From Limiplasma sp964416065 (GTDB taxonomy: Bacteria; Bacillota; Clostridia; Christensenellales; Aristaeellaceae): DNA of 64,000 bases. Under the pieces are notes generated by a model. That model did not search any database, was not told the origin of the DNA, and saw only the letters and a list, made by a program, of their open reading frames with translations. The position numbers and the translations under genes were made by a program. Below, piece after piece: positions 44,884 through 52,366 of this stretch. The stretch is taken from assembly GCA_964416065.1 (NCBI GenBank), contig CAYQCL010000001.1:41181-105180 (forward strand), given 5' to 3'. Within the stretch, counting starts at the first letter, position 1. Each line of letters opens with the position of its first letter.

Positions 44884-44944
44884 ATGCCTTCTCCTTTCGG
44901 GATGTTCTCCCTAGGAGCTTATGCCGCAAATCGCCGTAATTTGC

Positions 44945-45124
44945 CTACCAACTGCGCCCGCGTGCCTCAAAACTTGCCTTGAGCTGTTCAAGGTCCTCAT
45001 AGGTATGGATGTTTTGGCGCTGCTCCTGAATGGCGACCTGGGCATCGGGAGAGAAGCACTCAAACAGCTCCCTGCTCTTGGGATCGTTTTCAATCAATTC
45101 TCGAAGGGTTGGATACGCGTTCAT
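44945..45124 (-). CDS. Small conserved-looking hypothetical protein
   Basis: A 59-residue, mostly helical, acidic protein (NAYPTLRELIENDPKSRELF, SPDAQVAIQEQRQNIHTYED, LEQLKASF). No domain is recognised. ATG at 45124 has GAGGTG six bases upstream. It lies between the LysM gene (62 bases, same strand) and the divergent zinc-ribbon gene. Codon use and a good ribosome site support a real gene, but the function is unknown. Confidence 0.65.
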   Translation of the reverse strand: MNAYPTLRELIENDPKSRELFECFSPDAQVAIQEQRQNIHTYEDLEQLKASFEARGRSW

Positions 45125-45198
45125 TTTGATCACCTCAGAAAGATAGAATGTCCCCTCCGAAGCGGGTTATACGGAGAAAATGAAGAAAGGGTCAAAAA

Positions 45199-45924
45199 AT
45201 GCCAATGGTCAATTATTGCAGAAAATGCAAAACAGAGACACCGTTGGGGGAGAGCTGCCCCTATTGCGGCGGGAGGCTAGCGCGGACGGGGGAACAGATT
45301 TCCTTTGGGATAACCCGTACGCCGCTGAAGGATTGGTTTGCCTGGAACAACGTGCTGCGCGTCGCCCTGCCGACTTTGCTTGTGGTTCTTGTCGTGGCGA
45401 TTGCCGCCGAGGCGGGCGTGACGGGCGCTGACGGCGTAGCCGCGCTGTTCACGCAGGGCCTCTTTTGGACGTTGATGGCGATACTAGCGCTGATGCTTCT
45501 CTTGATTTCGATGATGCTGGCGCTTCAGGGGCCGGAGAAGGTGCATTATGTGCTGGATAAGGAGGGGGTGCACGCGCGCGTTTATCTGCCGGAGGAAATG
45601 TCTCCGGTGCAGCTGTATGCCCGCTTTCTGACGCCGCAGGCCGTGGAAAAGCTCGAGGATGAAAGGCCTCCGCTTGAGGGACTGGTGCTTGTCAGACGCA
45701 TATCTCTCCCATGGAGCGCGATCAGGCGCGTCCGCGTCTGGCGGGAGGGCTCCGCCGTCCTTTTCTTTCGGCCGGCCTTCTGGCAGGCGCTGTCGATCCG
45801 TTGCCCCGTGGGAGAGCTGGAGACGGTAGAGAACTATGTGAGAAAAAAGCTCAAGCGCTTTAAAAAGGTGCGCGTGCTGCCTCTTCCTGAAAAGAAAAAC
45901 AATAAAGATAAAAGTATTACATAA
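45199..45924 (+). CDS. Zinc-ribbon membrane protein of unknown function
   Basis: A 241-residue protein with an N-terminal zinc ribbon (CRKCKTETPLGESCPYCGG, two CxxC knuckles, residues 7-25). Two membrane helices follow (about 53-72 and 86-108). The C-terminal part is a cytoplasmic, basic beta-rich domain of about 130 residues (VHYVLDKEGVHARVYLPEE, LPWSAIRRVRVWREG) that resembles a PH-like fold. AAAGGG precedes the start. Its position before the SH3/peptidoglycan-binding gene may suggest an envelope role, but that gene has its own promoter. Confidence 0.75.
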   Translation: MPMVNYCRKCKTETPLGESCPYCGGRLARTGEQISFGITRTPLKDWFAWNNVLRVALPTLLVVLVVAIAAEAGVTGADGVAALFTQGLFWTLMAILALMLLLISMMLALQGPEKVHYVLDKEGVHARVYLPEEMSPVQLYARFLTPQAVEKLEDERPPLEGLVLVRRISLPWSAIRRVRVWREGSAVLFFRPAFWQALSIRCPVGELETVENYVRKKLKRFKKVRVLPLPEKKNNKDKSIT

Positions 45925-45939
45925 ATATGAAGAATATAC

Positions 45940-45968
45940 TTGACTTATTTAACAACGTGCCCTACAAT
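45940..45968 (+). promoter_or_regulatory. Strong promoter of the SH3/peptidoglycan-binding gene
   Basis: TTGACT, 17-base spacer, TACAAT, about 50 bases before the start codon. Confidence 0.8.
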
Positions 45969-46021
45969 AAACCATGGATATGAAGGCTGAAAAAGCCATT
46001 TCATCTTTGGAGGTCATGCAG

Positions 46022-48613
46022 ATGAAGCATAAAAAACGTTGGATGCGCTTTTTGGCTGTTGCGTGCGCATTTGCGATGCTGTTGCCGATCGCGACATCGG
46101 CGCTGGCGGCAACCTATCCTTATGACACCATCAGCATGGATGACGTGAATTTGCGTAGCCGCGCCAATACGACCTCAATCATCCTTAAAAAGATTCAGGC
46201 GGGGGACACCGTTACCATTCTTGGGGTAACGGGGAGCTTTTATCGCGTCAAATTTGACGGAAAAACCGGATACGCCATGAAAAAATATATTGATGGAACC
46301 GATCCTGCGCCGGACGCGACGCTCGATCCCTCCCTCACCATGCAGGCCCCGCCCGCAATCACCGAATATCCTTATGATACGGTGGTGCTTCAGCGCGTAA
46401 AGCTGCGTAAGACTGCAGAAGCCGAGGGCGAGGTCATCAAGACGCTTCTGGAGGGCTCCATCGTGACCGTCTATGACCGCACGTCCAACGGCTTCGCCAA
46501 GGTCAAGGCCGAAGGGAAGACCGGCTATGTGGTCGACACACACATCAATCTCGCGAACATTCCCGCGCCCACCCCCGCGCCCACCCCCACTCCCAAGCCG
46601 GGCGCCGAGAAATATACGGAGCTGAAAAACGGGAGCTCGGGCGCGGCGGTGACGGCGTTGCAATCCGCGCTGGCAGAGCTGGGCTATCTGTCGGAGGAGG
46701 ACGCGGATGGAAAATTCGGCGCAAAGACCGAGGCGGCGCTTAAGGTGTTCCAGAAGCGAAACGGCCTGACCCAGGACGGCATAGCCTCGGCTGAGCTTCA
46801 GCTCCTGATGTATGAATCTACGCCCAAGGACTATCGGGGCTACCGACAGTACGTAAAGACGGTGGCACCCGTCGCGGGCGCGCTGATCCGTAGCAATTCG
46901 ACGGGTGAGACCGTGAAAAAGGTACAAGTACGTTTGAAGGAACTGGAATATTATACTGGCGAGGCCACCGGCGTGTGCGACGAGGCGACCGTCGCGGCCA
47001 TCAAGCTGTTTGAGGAAAAGCATGGGCTGACGGTGGACGGCGAGCTGGACGCGGAGGATCAGACGGTTTTGTTTGGAGCGACCGTCATGGCGGCCTCCGT
47101 TGTGGTCACACCTACGCCCACACCCACGCTCGTTCCCCCAACAAAAACCCTTCGTCCGGGAGACGAGGACGAGGAGGTCAAGGTGCTCCAGCAACGCCTG
47201 AAGGATCTGGGCTATTACGCCGGAAATGTTACCGGCACCTATAACGATGCAACAACCAATGCTGTCAAGGCATTCCAGAAGAATAGTCACCTTGACGCGG
47301 ACGGAATCTGTGGGCCGGTTACGCGCACGGTTCTCTTCGGGGTAAACGCCGTCTATGCGGTGGCGACCGCCATACCGGTCACGACACTTCAGCCGACGAC
47401 GGAGCCGATCACACCAGAAAACGTCATCGTTATTCGTGCGGGCAGCATGGGTGAGATCGTCCTGAGACTTCAGACGCGTTTGCAGGAGCTGGGATATTAT
47501 ACCTCCCGTCTGGACGGCGTGTATCTCTCGGACGATATCGCCGCCGTTCAGGCCTTCCAGAAGGCAAACGGCCTGAAGGTGGACGGCAAGGCGGGATATG
47601 AGACGCAGACGGCGCTATATAGTGAGGCCGCCGTTCGTGCCGTTGTTTCGACCGAGGCTGCTGTCACAACTCTACGCTACGGTAGCTCCGGCAGCGAGGT
47701 TACCGCCCTACAGAACCGTTTGATCACGCTGGGATATCTGGCGGGCAGCGCGGACGGCAAGTTTGGAAACAACACGAAGGCGGCGGTGATCGCGTTTCAA
47801 AAGGCAAGTGGCCTGACGGCGGACGGCATTGCGGGAGCGCAGACGATGGCTGCGCTCAATGCCTCCGATGCCAAGATCAGCACCGTTTCCACCACGCAGA
47901 CGCTGCGCGTTGGCACCGTGAGCGACGCGGTTCGCGACCTGCAAAACCGTCTGATCAGCTTGGGATATCTGACGGGCAGCGCGGACGGCAAGTTTGGCGT
48001 TCAGACCAGCCTTGCGCTGATCGCGTTTCAGAAGGCCAACGGGCTAACGGCGGACGGAATTGCCGGCACCAAGACACTGAGCAAGATCAATTCCAGCACC
48101 GTCGTAGGCGCGAACGAATCTGCGGCACCTGATACAACGCCTTCGCCGTCGGTCGCGCCGGTCGTAACGAGCGTCAGCGCGTCGCAGGTTCGTTACGCAA
48201 ACTGGTATACCGAGATCAAGGCAAAGTGCAAACTGCTCCCCAATGCGACGGTTTATGATTTTACGACCGGCATCAGCTGGCAGGTCAATATGTTCAGCTT
48301 GGGTGCGCACGCGGACGCAGAACCGCTTACAGCGCAGGACACGGCAAACATGAACCGCGCCTTTGGCGGAAAGACCACTTGGACGCCGAAGGCCGTGTGG
48401 GTCGTTTTGAGCGATGGAACTGTCTACATGGCCTCCACACACAACACGCCGCATGAAACCTACCACATCCGCAACAATGACTTTAACGGTCACCTGTGCA
48501 TCCACTTCCCGCGCACACAGGCGCAGGTGGAAAGCATAGGGCCCTATGCGACCTCTCACCAGAAGGCGATTGACCTCGGCTGGGCGGCAACGCAGGTGTT
48601 GGCTGGAAAATAA
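46022..48613 (+). CDS. Secreted protein with two SH3 and six peptidoglycan-binding domains
   Basis: An 863-residue exported protein (signal peptide 1 to about 32, ATSALA). Two bacterial SH3 domains (about 35-85 and 108-165) are followed by a Pro/Thr linker and six PG_binding_1 repeats of about 70-90 residues, each like LQNRLITLGYLAGSADGKFG..AFQKASGLTADGIAG; the last two are nearly identical in DNA. The C-terminal 140 residues form a separate domain with ISWQVNMFSLGAHADAEPLT, STHNTPHETY and GHLCIHFPRT, perhaps a metal or cysteine active site (HxCxH) of a wall-modifying enzyme that I cannot name. ATG at 46022 has GGAGGT seven bases upstream. The dispersed-repeat hairpin beyond the stop is the likely terminator. 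Confidence 0.85.
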   Translation: MKHKKRWMRFLAVACAFAMLLPIATSALAATYPYDTISMDDVNLRSRANTTSIILKKIQAGDTVTILGVTGSFYRVKFDGKTGYAMKKYIDGTDPAPDATLDPSLTMQAPPAITEYPYDTVVLQRVKLRKTAEAEGEVIKTLLEGSIVTVYDRTSNGFAKVKAEGKTGYVVDTHINLANIPAPTPAPTPTPKPGAEKYTELKNGSSGAAVTALQSALAELGYLSEEDADGKFGAKTEAALKVFQKRNGLTQDGIASAELQLLMYESTPKDYRGYRQYVKTVAPVAGALIRSNSTGETVKKVQVRLKELEYYTGEATGVCDEATVAAIKLFEEKHGLTVDGELDAEDQTVLFGATVMAASVVVTPTPTPTLVPPTKTLRPGDEDEEVKVLQQRLKDLGYYAGNVTGTYNDATTNAVKAFQKNSHLDADGICGPVTRTVLFGVNAVYAVATAIPVTTLQPTTEPITPENVIVIRAGSMGEIVLRLQTRLQELGYYTSRLDGVYLSDDIAAVQAFQKANGLKVDGKAGYETQTALYSEAAVRAVVSTEAAVTTLRYGSSGSEVTALQNRLITLGYLAGSADGKFGNNTKAAVIAFQKASGLTADGIAGAQTMAALNASDAKISTVSTTQTLRVGTVSDAVRDLQNRLISLGYLTGSADGKFGVQTSLALIAFQKANGLTADGIAGTKTLSKINSSTVVGANESAAPDTTPSPSVAPVVTSVSASQVRYANWYTEIKAKCKLLPNATVYDFTTGISWQVNMFSLGAHADAEPLTAQDTANMNRAFGGKTTWTPKAVWVVLSDGTVYMASTHNTPHETYHIRNNDFNGHLCIHFPRTQAQVESIGPYATSHQKAIDLGWAATQVLAGK

Positions 48614-48618
48614 TGAAG

Positions 48619-48731
48619 GGGGCCTGTTGCAGAAACAGAATACATGGTTTTTATGCAACAGCGACAAAGATCCGCTTCCAAGCAACGCTTGAGAGCGGAT
48701 CTTTTGTGCATGTTTCTGGTTGAAAGGCTTT
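48619..48731 (-). repeat. Dispersed hairpin repeat, copy 2 (inverted relative to copy 1)
   Basis: The minus strand of this interval matches 10239-10363: GCCTTTCAACCAGAA, then the hairpin TCCGCTCTCAAGCG / CTTGGAAGCGGA, CGCTGTTGCA, and the end CTGTTTCTGCAACAGGCCC. The outer left arm is diverged (GTCTGTCGCAA). It lies between convergent genes, so the T-flanked hairpin can terminate both. Confidence 0.8.
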
Positions 48732-48792
48732 TTGCGACAGACTTTGCGGCCTCTTGCGTATCCAGCCCCTTTGATGCGTGCAGGGAGGACGC

Positions 48793-49461
48793 TTAAGACC
48801 ATTGGAAATTTTCCTTGCCCGCTCCGATTTCAAAGTGATATTTAACAATACCAAGATCGACCTTGGAATAAAAGCCGCCCGTCGATTTCACGTTAACGCG
48901 GTTTTCGTCCGTAAGGGAAAAGAAAAAACACTGCTGGTTGATCGCTGTGGGCGCCAGTAAAGCTGCCTCCATCCCGCGCAAAAACCATTCGGGAGCGCCA
49001 CTCATCCCTGAGCAGACCTCTGAAAGCGGGCGGCTTTTGTGCTCGACCCCCTGTGTCCGTCCGTATCCCAAGGCCAGGACGCAGACCAGCTTTTCATCCT
49101 TGCTGACGACGCAACGGGTTTTGCGCTTGCTGAAGCTGAGCGCGACCCAGCAGGTGTTGAGCCCAAGCTGTTGGGCCAGCAACGCCAGTCGTTCCCCATA
49201 GTAGCCCAGCTTTTCATCCAGCAGAGGATCTTTTTGACCGATCAGAGCGATATAGTTGCACACGCCGGAAAAATGCCCGTAATGGGCCATTAGCCCGCCA
49301 AAGGCTTCCGGCTCGTCGGTGATAAGCTGAATATGCAGATTGCCCTGTGCATTGCATGCGGCAATCTCCCTTTCGAGAGCAGCCCGCGCGTCGGGGTGGA
49401 TCGGGGTATCGGTATAGGCGCGGACGGAATGTCGCGTCCTCATGGCTTGCGTCAGATCCAT
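48793..49461 (-). CDS. Nitroreductase family protein
   Basis: A 222-residue FMN-dependent oxidoreductase. The N-terminal MRTRHSVRAYTDTPI carries the FMN-phosphate arginines. GERLALLAQQLGLNTCW and the C-terminal APTAINQQCFFFSL are conserved segments of the cofactor site. The natural electron acceptor is unknown. It stands alone, convergent with the peptidoglycan-binding gene and 40 bases from the ABC ATPase gene. Confidence 0.88.
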   Translation of the reverse strand: MDLTQAMRTRHSVRAYTDTPIHPDARAALEREIAACNAQGNLHIQLITDEPEAFGGLMAHYGHFSGVCNYIALIGQKDPLLDEKLGYYGERLALLAQQLGLNTCWVALSFSKRKTRCVVSKDEKLVCVLALGYGRTQGVEHKSRPLSEVCSGMSGAPEWFLRGMEAALLAPTAINQQCFFFSLTDENRVNVKSTGGFYSKVDLGIVKYHFEIGAGKENFQWS

Positions 49462-49502
49462 AAATACAGCCTCCTTTGCGATTGAGGAACGAAAAGGGCC
49501 GG

Positions 49503-50066
49503 TTAACCTAACTCGATCACGGAAAAGCCCTCGGTCTCCCGCCGATCATGGGTGATGAGTATGACAGTTTTGCCCTCGGTGCGTTCCTTGACAACGCGCA
49601 TCACCGTGGCCCGCGTGTCTTCGTCCAGGCCCTTATAGGGCTCGTCCAGAAAAAGGATGTCATATTCGGCCAAAAGCGCGCGGCAAAGCGCGACGCGACG
49701 CTTCATGCCACCGCTGAAGGTGCTTACGGGGCGCAAAAGGCCATCCTCATGGATGCCTAATTCGAGCAGCCGCGGACGAATGGACGGGCCGGCTGAGGGT
49801 GTGACAAAGGCAATGTTTTCCTCAGCGGTGAGCTGCTCCAGCAGACGATCCTCCTGAAAGACGGCGCTGAAACGAGTTCCGGGTGGATGACGCACCTCTC
49901 CGCCGTCCGGTCGGATCAGGCCCATCAGCAGGTTCATCAGCGTGGTTTTGCCGCATCCGGAAGGGCCCATCAGGCAGGTGTGGCCACCTTCGGGAAAGGT
50001 AGCGGAAAAGCCGGCAATAACAGGCCTTCCATCAAACGCCTTGCTGAGATTTACCGCTTCGAGCAT
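49503..50066 (-). CDS. ABC importer ATPase (nitrate/sulfonate/taurine type)
   Basis: A 187-residue ATP-binding subunit, shorter than the usual 240-260 of this class because it ends soon after the H-loop. Walker A GPSGCGKTT (34-42), signature FSGGMKRR, Walker B ILFLDEP and the switch histidine in LITHDRRE are all present. It overlaps the permease gene by 16 bases. With the binding protein and permease it forms a complete importer. Confidence 0.92.
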   Translation of the reverse strand: MLEAVNLSKAFDGRPVIAGFSATFPEGGHTCLMGPSGCGKTTLMNLLMGLIRPDGGEVRHPPGTRFSAVFQEDRLLEQLTAEENIAFVTPSAGPSIRPRLLELGIHEDGLLRPVSTFSGGMKRRVALCRALLAEYDILFLDEPYKGLDEDTRATVMRVVKERTEGKTVILITHDRRETEGFSVIELG

Positions 50067-50830
50067 ACAGATGTCCTCCTGAGCAGATAATTCATGCTGA
50101 AATTCAGCAGCTTTTCACAGGCGATGCTTAAGATAACGACCACAACCGTCCAGCAGAAGAGGTCGGGTGTTTCCAGATAAATCTTCGCTCGATAAAGCTT
50201 TTCGCCGATGGATCCCTTTGGGATACCGATCACCTCAGCTGCGACGCCGCTCTTCCAGCATAGTCCCATGGCCACCGCGAGGCTTGAGCGGAGAAAAGGC
50301 AACACCTGATAAAAATAGATCACGCGCAGCTGCTTGAAAAATGGAACTCGAAACACACGCGCCATTTCAATGAGCTTGCGGTCGGTACTGTCCAAACCGG
50401 CCAGCGTGTTGGTATAGACGACGGGAAAGCCGATCAGCAGACTGATGATGACGCTCAAGTTACGGCTGGAGACCCAAAGCAGTACCAGAATAACGAAGGA
50501 GGCAACGGGGACGGCCTTGACCGTCGCCACCAGCGGCGCGCAAAGCTGACGGATCAGCGAGAAGCGATAGCTCAGTGCCGCGAGCATGACGCCCAGCGCC
50601 GCGCTGATCGCAAAGCCCAGCAAAATATGAGAGACGGAAAAAAGAACCGTCTGCCAAAAGGATAGCTGCCCGATCAGCTCAAAAAGCCGCTTTAGCGCTG
50701 AAAGCGGCGAGACCAAAAGGATGGGCTCGGCCACCCACCAGGCCATGATCTGCCAGACAAACAGCCAGAAAATCACGGCCCAGATGGGCAGCCGGCCCTT
50801 TTTTTCAGCGCTGGTAATAGAAGTTTTCAT
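50051..50830 (-). CDS. ABC importer permease (nitrate/sulfonate/taurine type)
   Basis: A 259-residue inner-membrane subunit with about six helices and the EAA loop (EMARVFRVPFFKQLRVIYFY) that docks the ATPase. ATG at 50830 lies inside the last codons of the binding-protein gene (26-base overlap), indicating coupled translation. Confidence 0.92.
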   Translation of the reverse strand: MKTSITSAEKKGRLPIWAVIFWLFVWQIMAWWVAEPILLVSPLSALKRLFELIGQLSFWQTVLFSVSHILLGFAISAALGVMLAALSYRFSLIRQLCAPLVATVKAVPVASFVILVLLWVSSRNLSVIISLLIGFPVVYTNTLAGLDSTDRKLIEMARVFRVPFFKQLRVIYFYQVLPFLRSSLAVAMGLCWKSGVAAEVIGIPKGSIGEKLYRAKIYLETPDLFCWTVVVVILSIACEKLLNFSMNYLLRRTSVCSKR

Positions 50831-51767
50831 CGGGCAGCGCCCCGCCCACGGAGGCGGGATTCTGGTCGAAAAGCACCTGGAGATAGCCAGACAGGCGGGT
50901 CTGCATCTCCTCGCCGTCAATATAGGTGATGCCGCAGTAGGGAAGCGCGGCCTTCGCGACCTCTTCCGTCACGATATCATACTGACCGATCAGGAAAGCA
51001 GTCTCTTCGAGGTTTTCATTCGCGAAGGCGACTGATTCCTGATAGGCGTCCAGGAAGGCATTCACGGCCTCAGGATTTTCCTCGATGAATGCGCTGCGCG
51101 CGACCACAACGCCTGTCAGCAAGGCGCTGGGATGATCGCTACCTTCCTGCACACGATCCCATTCGACGTTCAAATCCAGGGCAATACGAATAGCAGGCTG
51201 CTTCATCTGCGCGGTGGTCACAAAGGGCTGGGGCAGCATGGCAACGGAATTTTCGTTGGCCAGAAGAGAGGCTAGGCATTCCGTGTGCTCAGACTTATAT
51301 TCGATCGTTACGTCCTTTTCAGGATCGAGCCCGTTCGCGGTCAGAAGGTAGTTGAGCGCGTATTCAGGAGTGGCGCCCTTGCCGCTGGCATAAATGGTGC
51401 GTCCGCGCAAATCCTCAAAGCTTTTCACACTATCGCCATTTTCAACGATATACAGCACGCCCAGCGTGTTGACGGCCAGCACCCTGACCTTTCCCTCGGT
51501 GTTGTTGTAGAGCACAGAGGAAACGTTCGCGGGCACGGCGGCGATATCCACATCGCCCTTGACCAGAAGCGGGGTAACCTCGTCGATCGCGGCGGCAATG
51601 GTGAAATCGAAGGCTTCGTCGCCATCGCTCATCATCTTGACCATGCCCATCGCGGTGGGTCCTTTGAGAGCGACGACGTTGGTCGCGCTCTCGGCGGACG
51701 TTACGCCCAGAGCCAGTGTGAAAATCATCGCAAGGACAAGAAGTCCCGTAAGTAGCTTTTTCATCAT
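50805..51767 (-). CDS. ABC substrate-binding protein (NMT1/THI5-like)
   Basis: A 320-residue exported binding protein (signal peptide to about residue 26, GVTSAES). The mature part has the two-lobed NMT1/SsuA-like fold with AAIDEVTPLLVKGDVDIAAV, FEDLRGRTIYASGKGATPEY and ARSAFIEENPEAVNAFLDAY. Such proteins bind sulfonates, thiamine precursors or other small organics; the ligand is not evident. ATG at 51767 follows AAAGG. It overlaps or abuts the TM1266-like gene, so a regulator and importer share one message. Confidence 0.9.
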   Translation of the reverse strand: MMKKLLTGLLVLAMIFTLALGVTSAESATNVVALKGPTAMGMVKMMSDGDEAFDFTIAAAIDEVTPLLVKGDVDIAAVPANVSSVLYNNTEGKVRVLAVNTLGVLYIVENGDSVKSFEDLRGRTIYASGKGATPEYALNYLLTANGLDPEKDVTIEYKSEHTECLASLLANENSVAMLPQPFVTTAQMKQPAIRIALDLNVEWDRVQEGSDHPSALLTGVVVARSAFIEENPEAVNAFLDAYQESVAFANENLEETAFLIGQYDIVTEEVAKAALPYCGITYIDGEEMQTRLSGYLQVLFDQNPASVGGALPDENFYYQR

Positions 51768-51769
51768 AA

Positions 51770-52036
51770 TCAACCTTTCTTATTTGTTTTTCCCTGTGTC
51801 ATTGCACTTTTAACCTGTACGCCGGGCAGATTGCCAAGCCTTCCGGTCAGCGCACCTAACTGATCGTTTGTGCCTCGGACGATCAGACCAATCACGGCGT
51901 CGCCGCTTTGCTGATCGGGTACGCCCATACGACCGCGAATGATGCCGCCAAAGGAGGAGAGAATGCCGTTGACCTCGGGCGCAGATGCCCGATCCTCTAT
52001 GACAATACCCACAAAGCCCACGCGTTCCTCAGCCAT
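51770..52036 (-). CDS. TM1266-family iron-only hydrogenase system putative regulator
   Basis: An 88-residue ACT/NikR-C-like protein with FVGIVIEDRASAPEVNGILS, GRMGVPDQ and AVIGLIVRGTNDQLGALTGR. Family members are usually encoded near [FeFe]-hydrogenase maturases and are thought to regulate them, although most lack a DNA-binding domain, as this one does. GGAGGATCTTT precedes the ATG. It is the first gene of the importer operon and lies behind a structured leader with an attenuator. Confidence 0.9.
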   Translation of the reverse strand: MAEERVGFVGIVIEDRASAPEVNGILSSFGGIIRGRMGVPDQQSGDAVIGLIVRGTNDQLGALTGRLGNLPGVQVKSAMTQGKTNKKG

Positions 52037-52056
52037 AAAGATCCTCCGTTTCTACG

Positions 52057-52094
52057 AAAAAACCGCAGACGCCACACTAACAGCCCGTCTACGG
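52057..52094 (-). terminator. Leader terminator of the TM1266-ABC operon
   Basis: On the minus strand, CCGTAGACG / CGTCTGCGG (one G-T pair, 14-base loop) followed by TTTTTT. It lies 20 bases upstream of the first structural gene and would stop transcription unless its 5' arm is covered. Confidence 0.8.
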
Positions 52095-52112
52095 TATGGT
52101 CATATCACGCAT
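52089..52112 (-). CDS. Seven-codon leader peptide (MRDMTIP)
   Basis: ATG at 52112 has AAGGAGG seven bases upstream; the frame reads seven codons and stops at TAG (52089-52091). The stop lies inside the 5' arm of the leader terminator, so a ribosome here would block the terminator hairpin. CTCCTTC just upstream can pair with GAAGGAG, hiding the ribosome site. This is the layout of a translation-coupled attenuator; no matching known peptide is recalled. Confidence 0.6.
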   Translation of the reverse strand: MRDMTIP

Positions 52113-52233
52113 AGCATTGCCTCCTTCCTTATCTTGGACGAAGGAGATCTCCCGCGCCCGCAAACAGAGGAATTGTTCCGTTCATTTGCCTCCGCCGCAC
52201 GCGAACGCTTGGATTCGCCAAATGAAACAATTC
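52113..52233 (-). ncRNA. Structured 5' leader, candidate cis-regulatory RNA
   Basis: After the promoter, the transcript can form a long stem between 52219-52233 and 52170-52188 (minus-strand GAATTGTTTCATTTG with CAAATGAACGGAACAATTC) that encloses a GCGAA/TTCGC hairpin (52201-52218). A GC-rich joining region and the hairpin that masks the leader-peptide ribosome site follow. The arrangement of aptamer-like domain plus expression platform resembles a riboswitch, but it matches no class I recognise. Confidence 0.5.
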
Positions 52234-52234
52234 T

Positions 52235-52263
52235 AGTATACACGATTTTTAGGAAGATGAAAA
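52235..52263 (-). promoter_or_regulatory. Promoter of the TM1266-ABC operon
   Basis: On the minus strand: TTTTCA, 17-base spacer, TATACT. The predicted start near 52228 gives a leader of about 190 bases. Confidence 0.6.
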
Positions 52264-52310
52264 CACAAAGTTAAGGGAAAGAGAATGCAAAAAAGGAAAA
52301 TCGCTTATCA

Positions 52311-52337
52311 AAAGACCGGACGGCATGTTTGCCGTCC
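52311..52337 (-). terminator. Terminator after the S41 peptidase gene
   Basis: On the minus strand, GGACGGCA / TGCCGTCC with a four-base loop, then GGTCTTTTG. Confidence 0.8.
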
Positions 52338-52366
52338 ACCCTTATAGCGACGCTTATGGATGCGCG

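Noticed and set aside
46175..47290. 371-codon open frame on the minus strand
   Set aside because: Antisense to the peptidoglycan-binding repeats; its repetitive character derives from them.
51770..52036. Thiamine (TPP) riboswitch expected for an NMT1/THI5-like importer
   Set aside because: The leader at 52.0-52.23 kb lacks the TPP consensus elements; it has a different stem arrangement with a mini-ORF.
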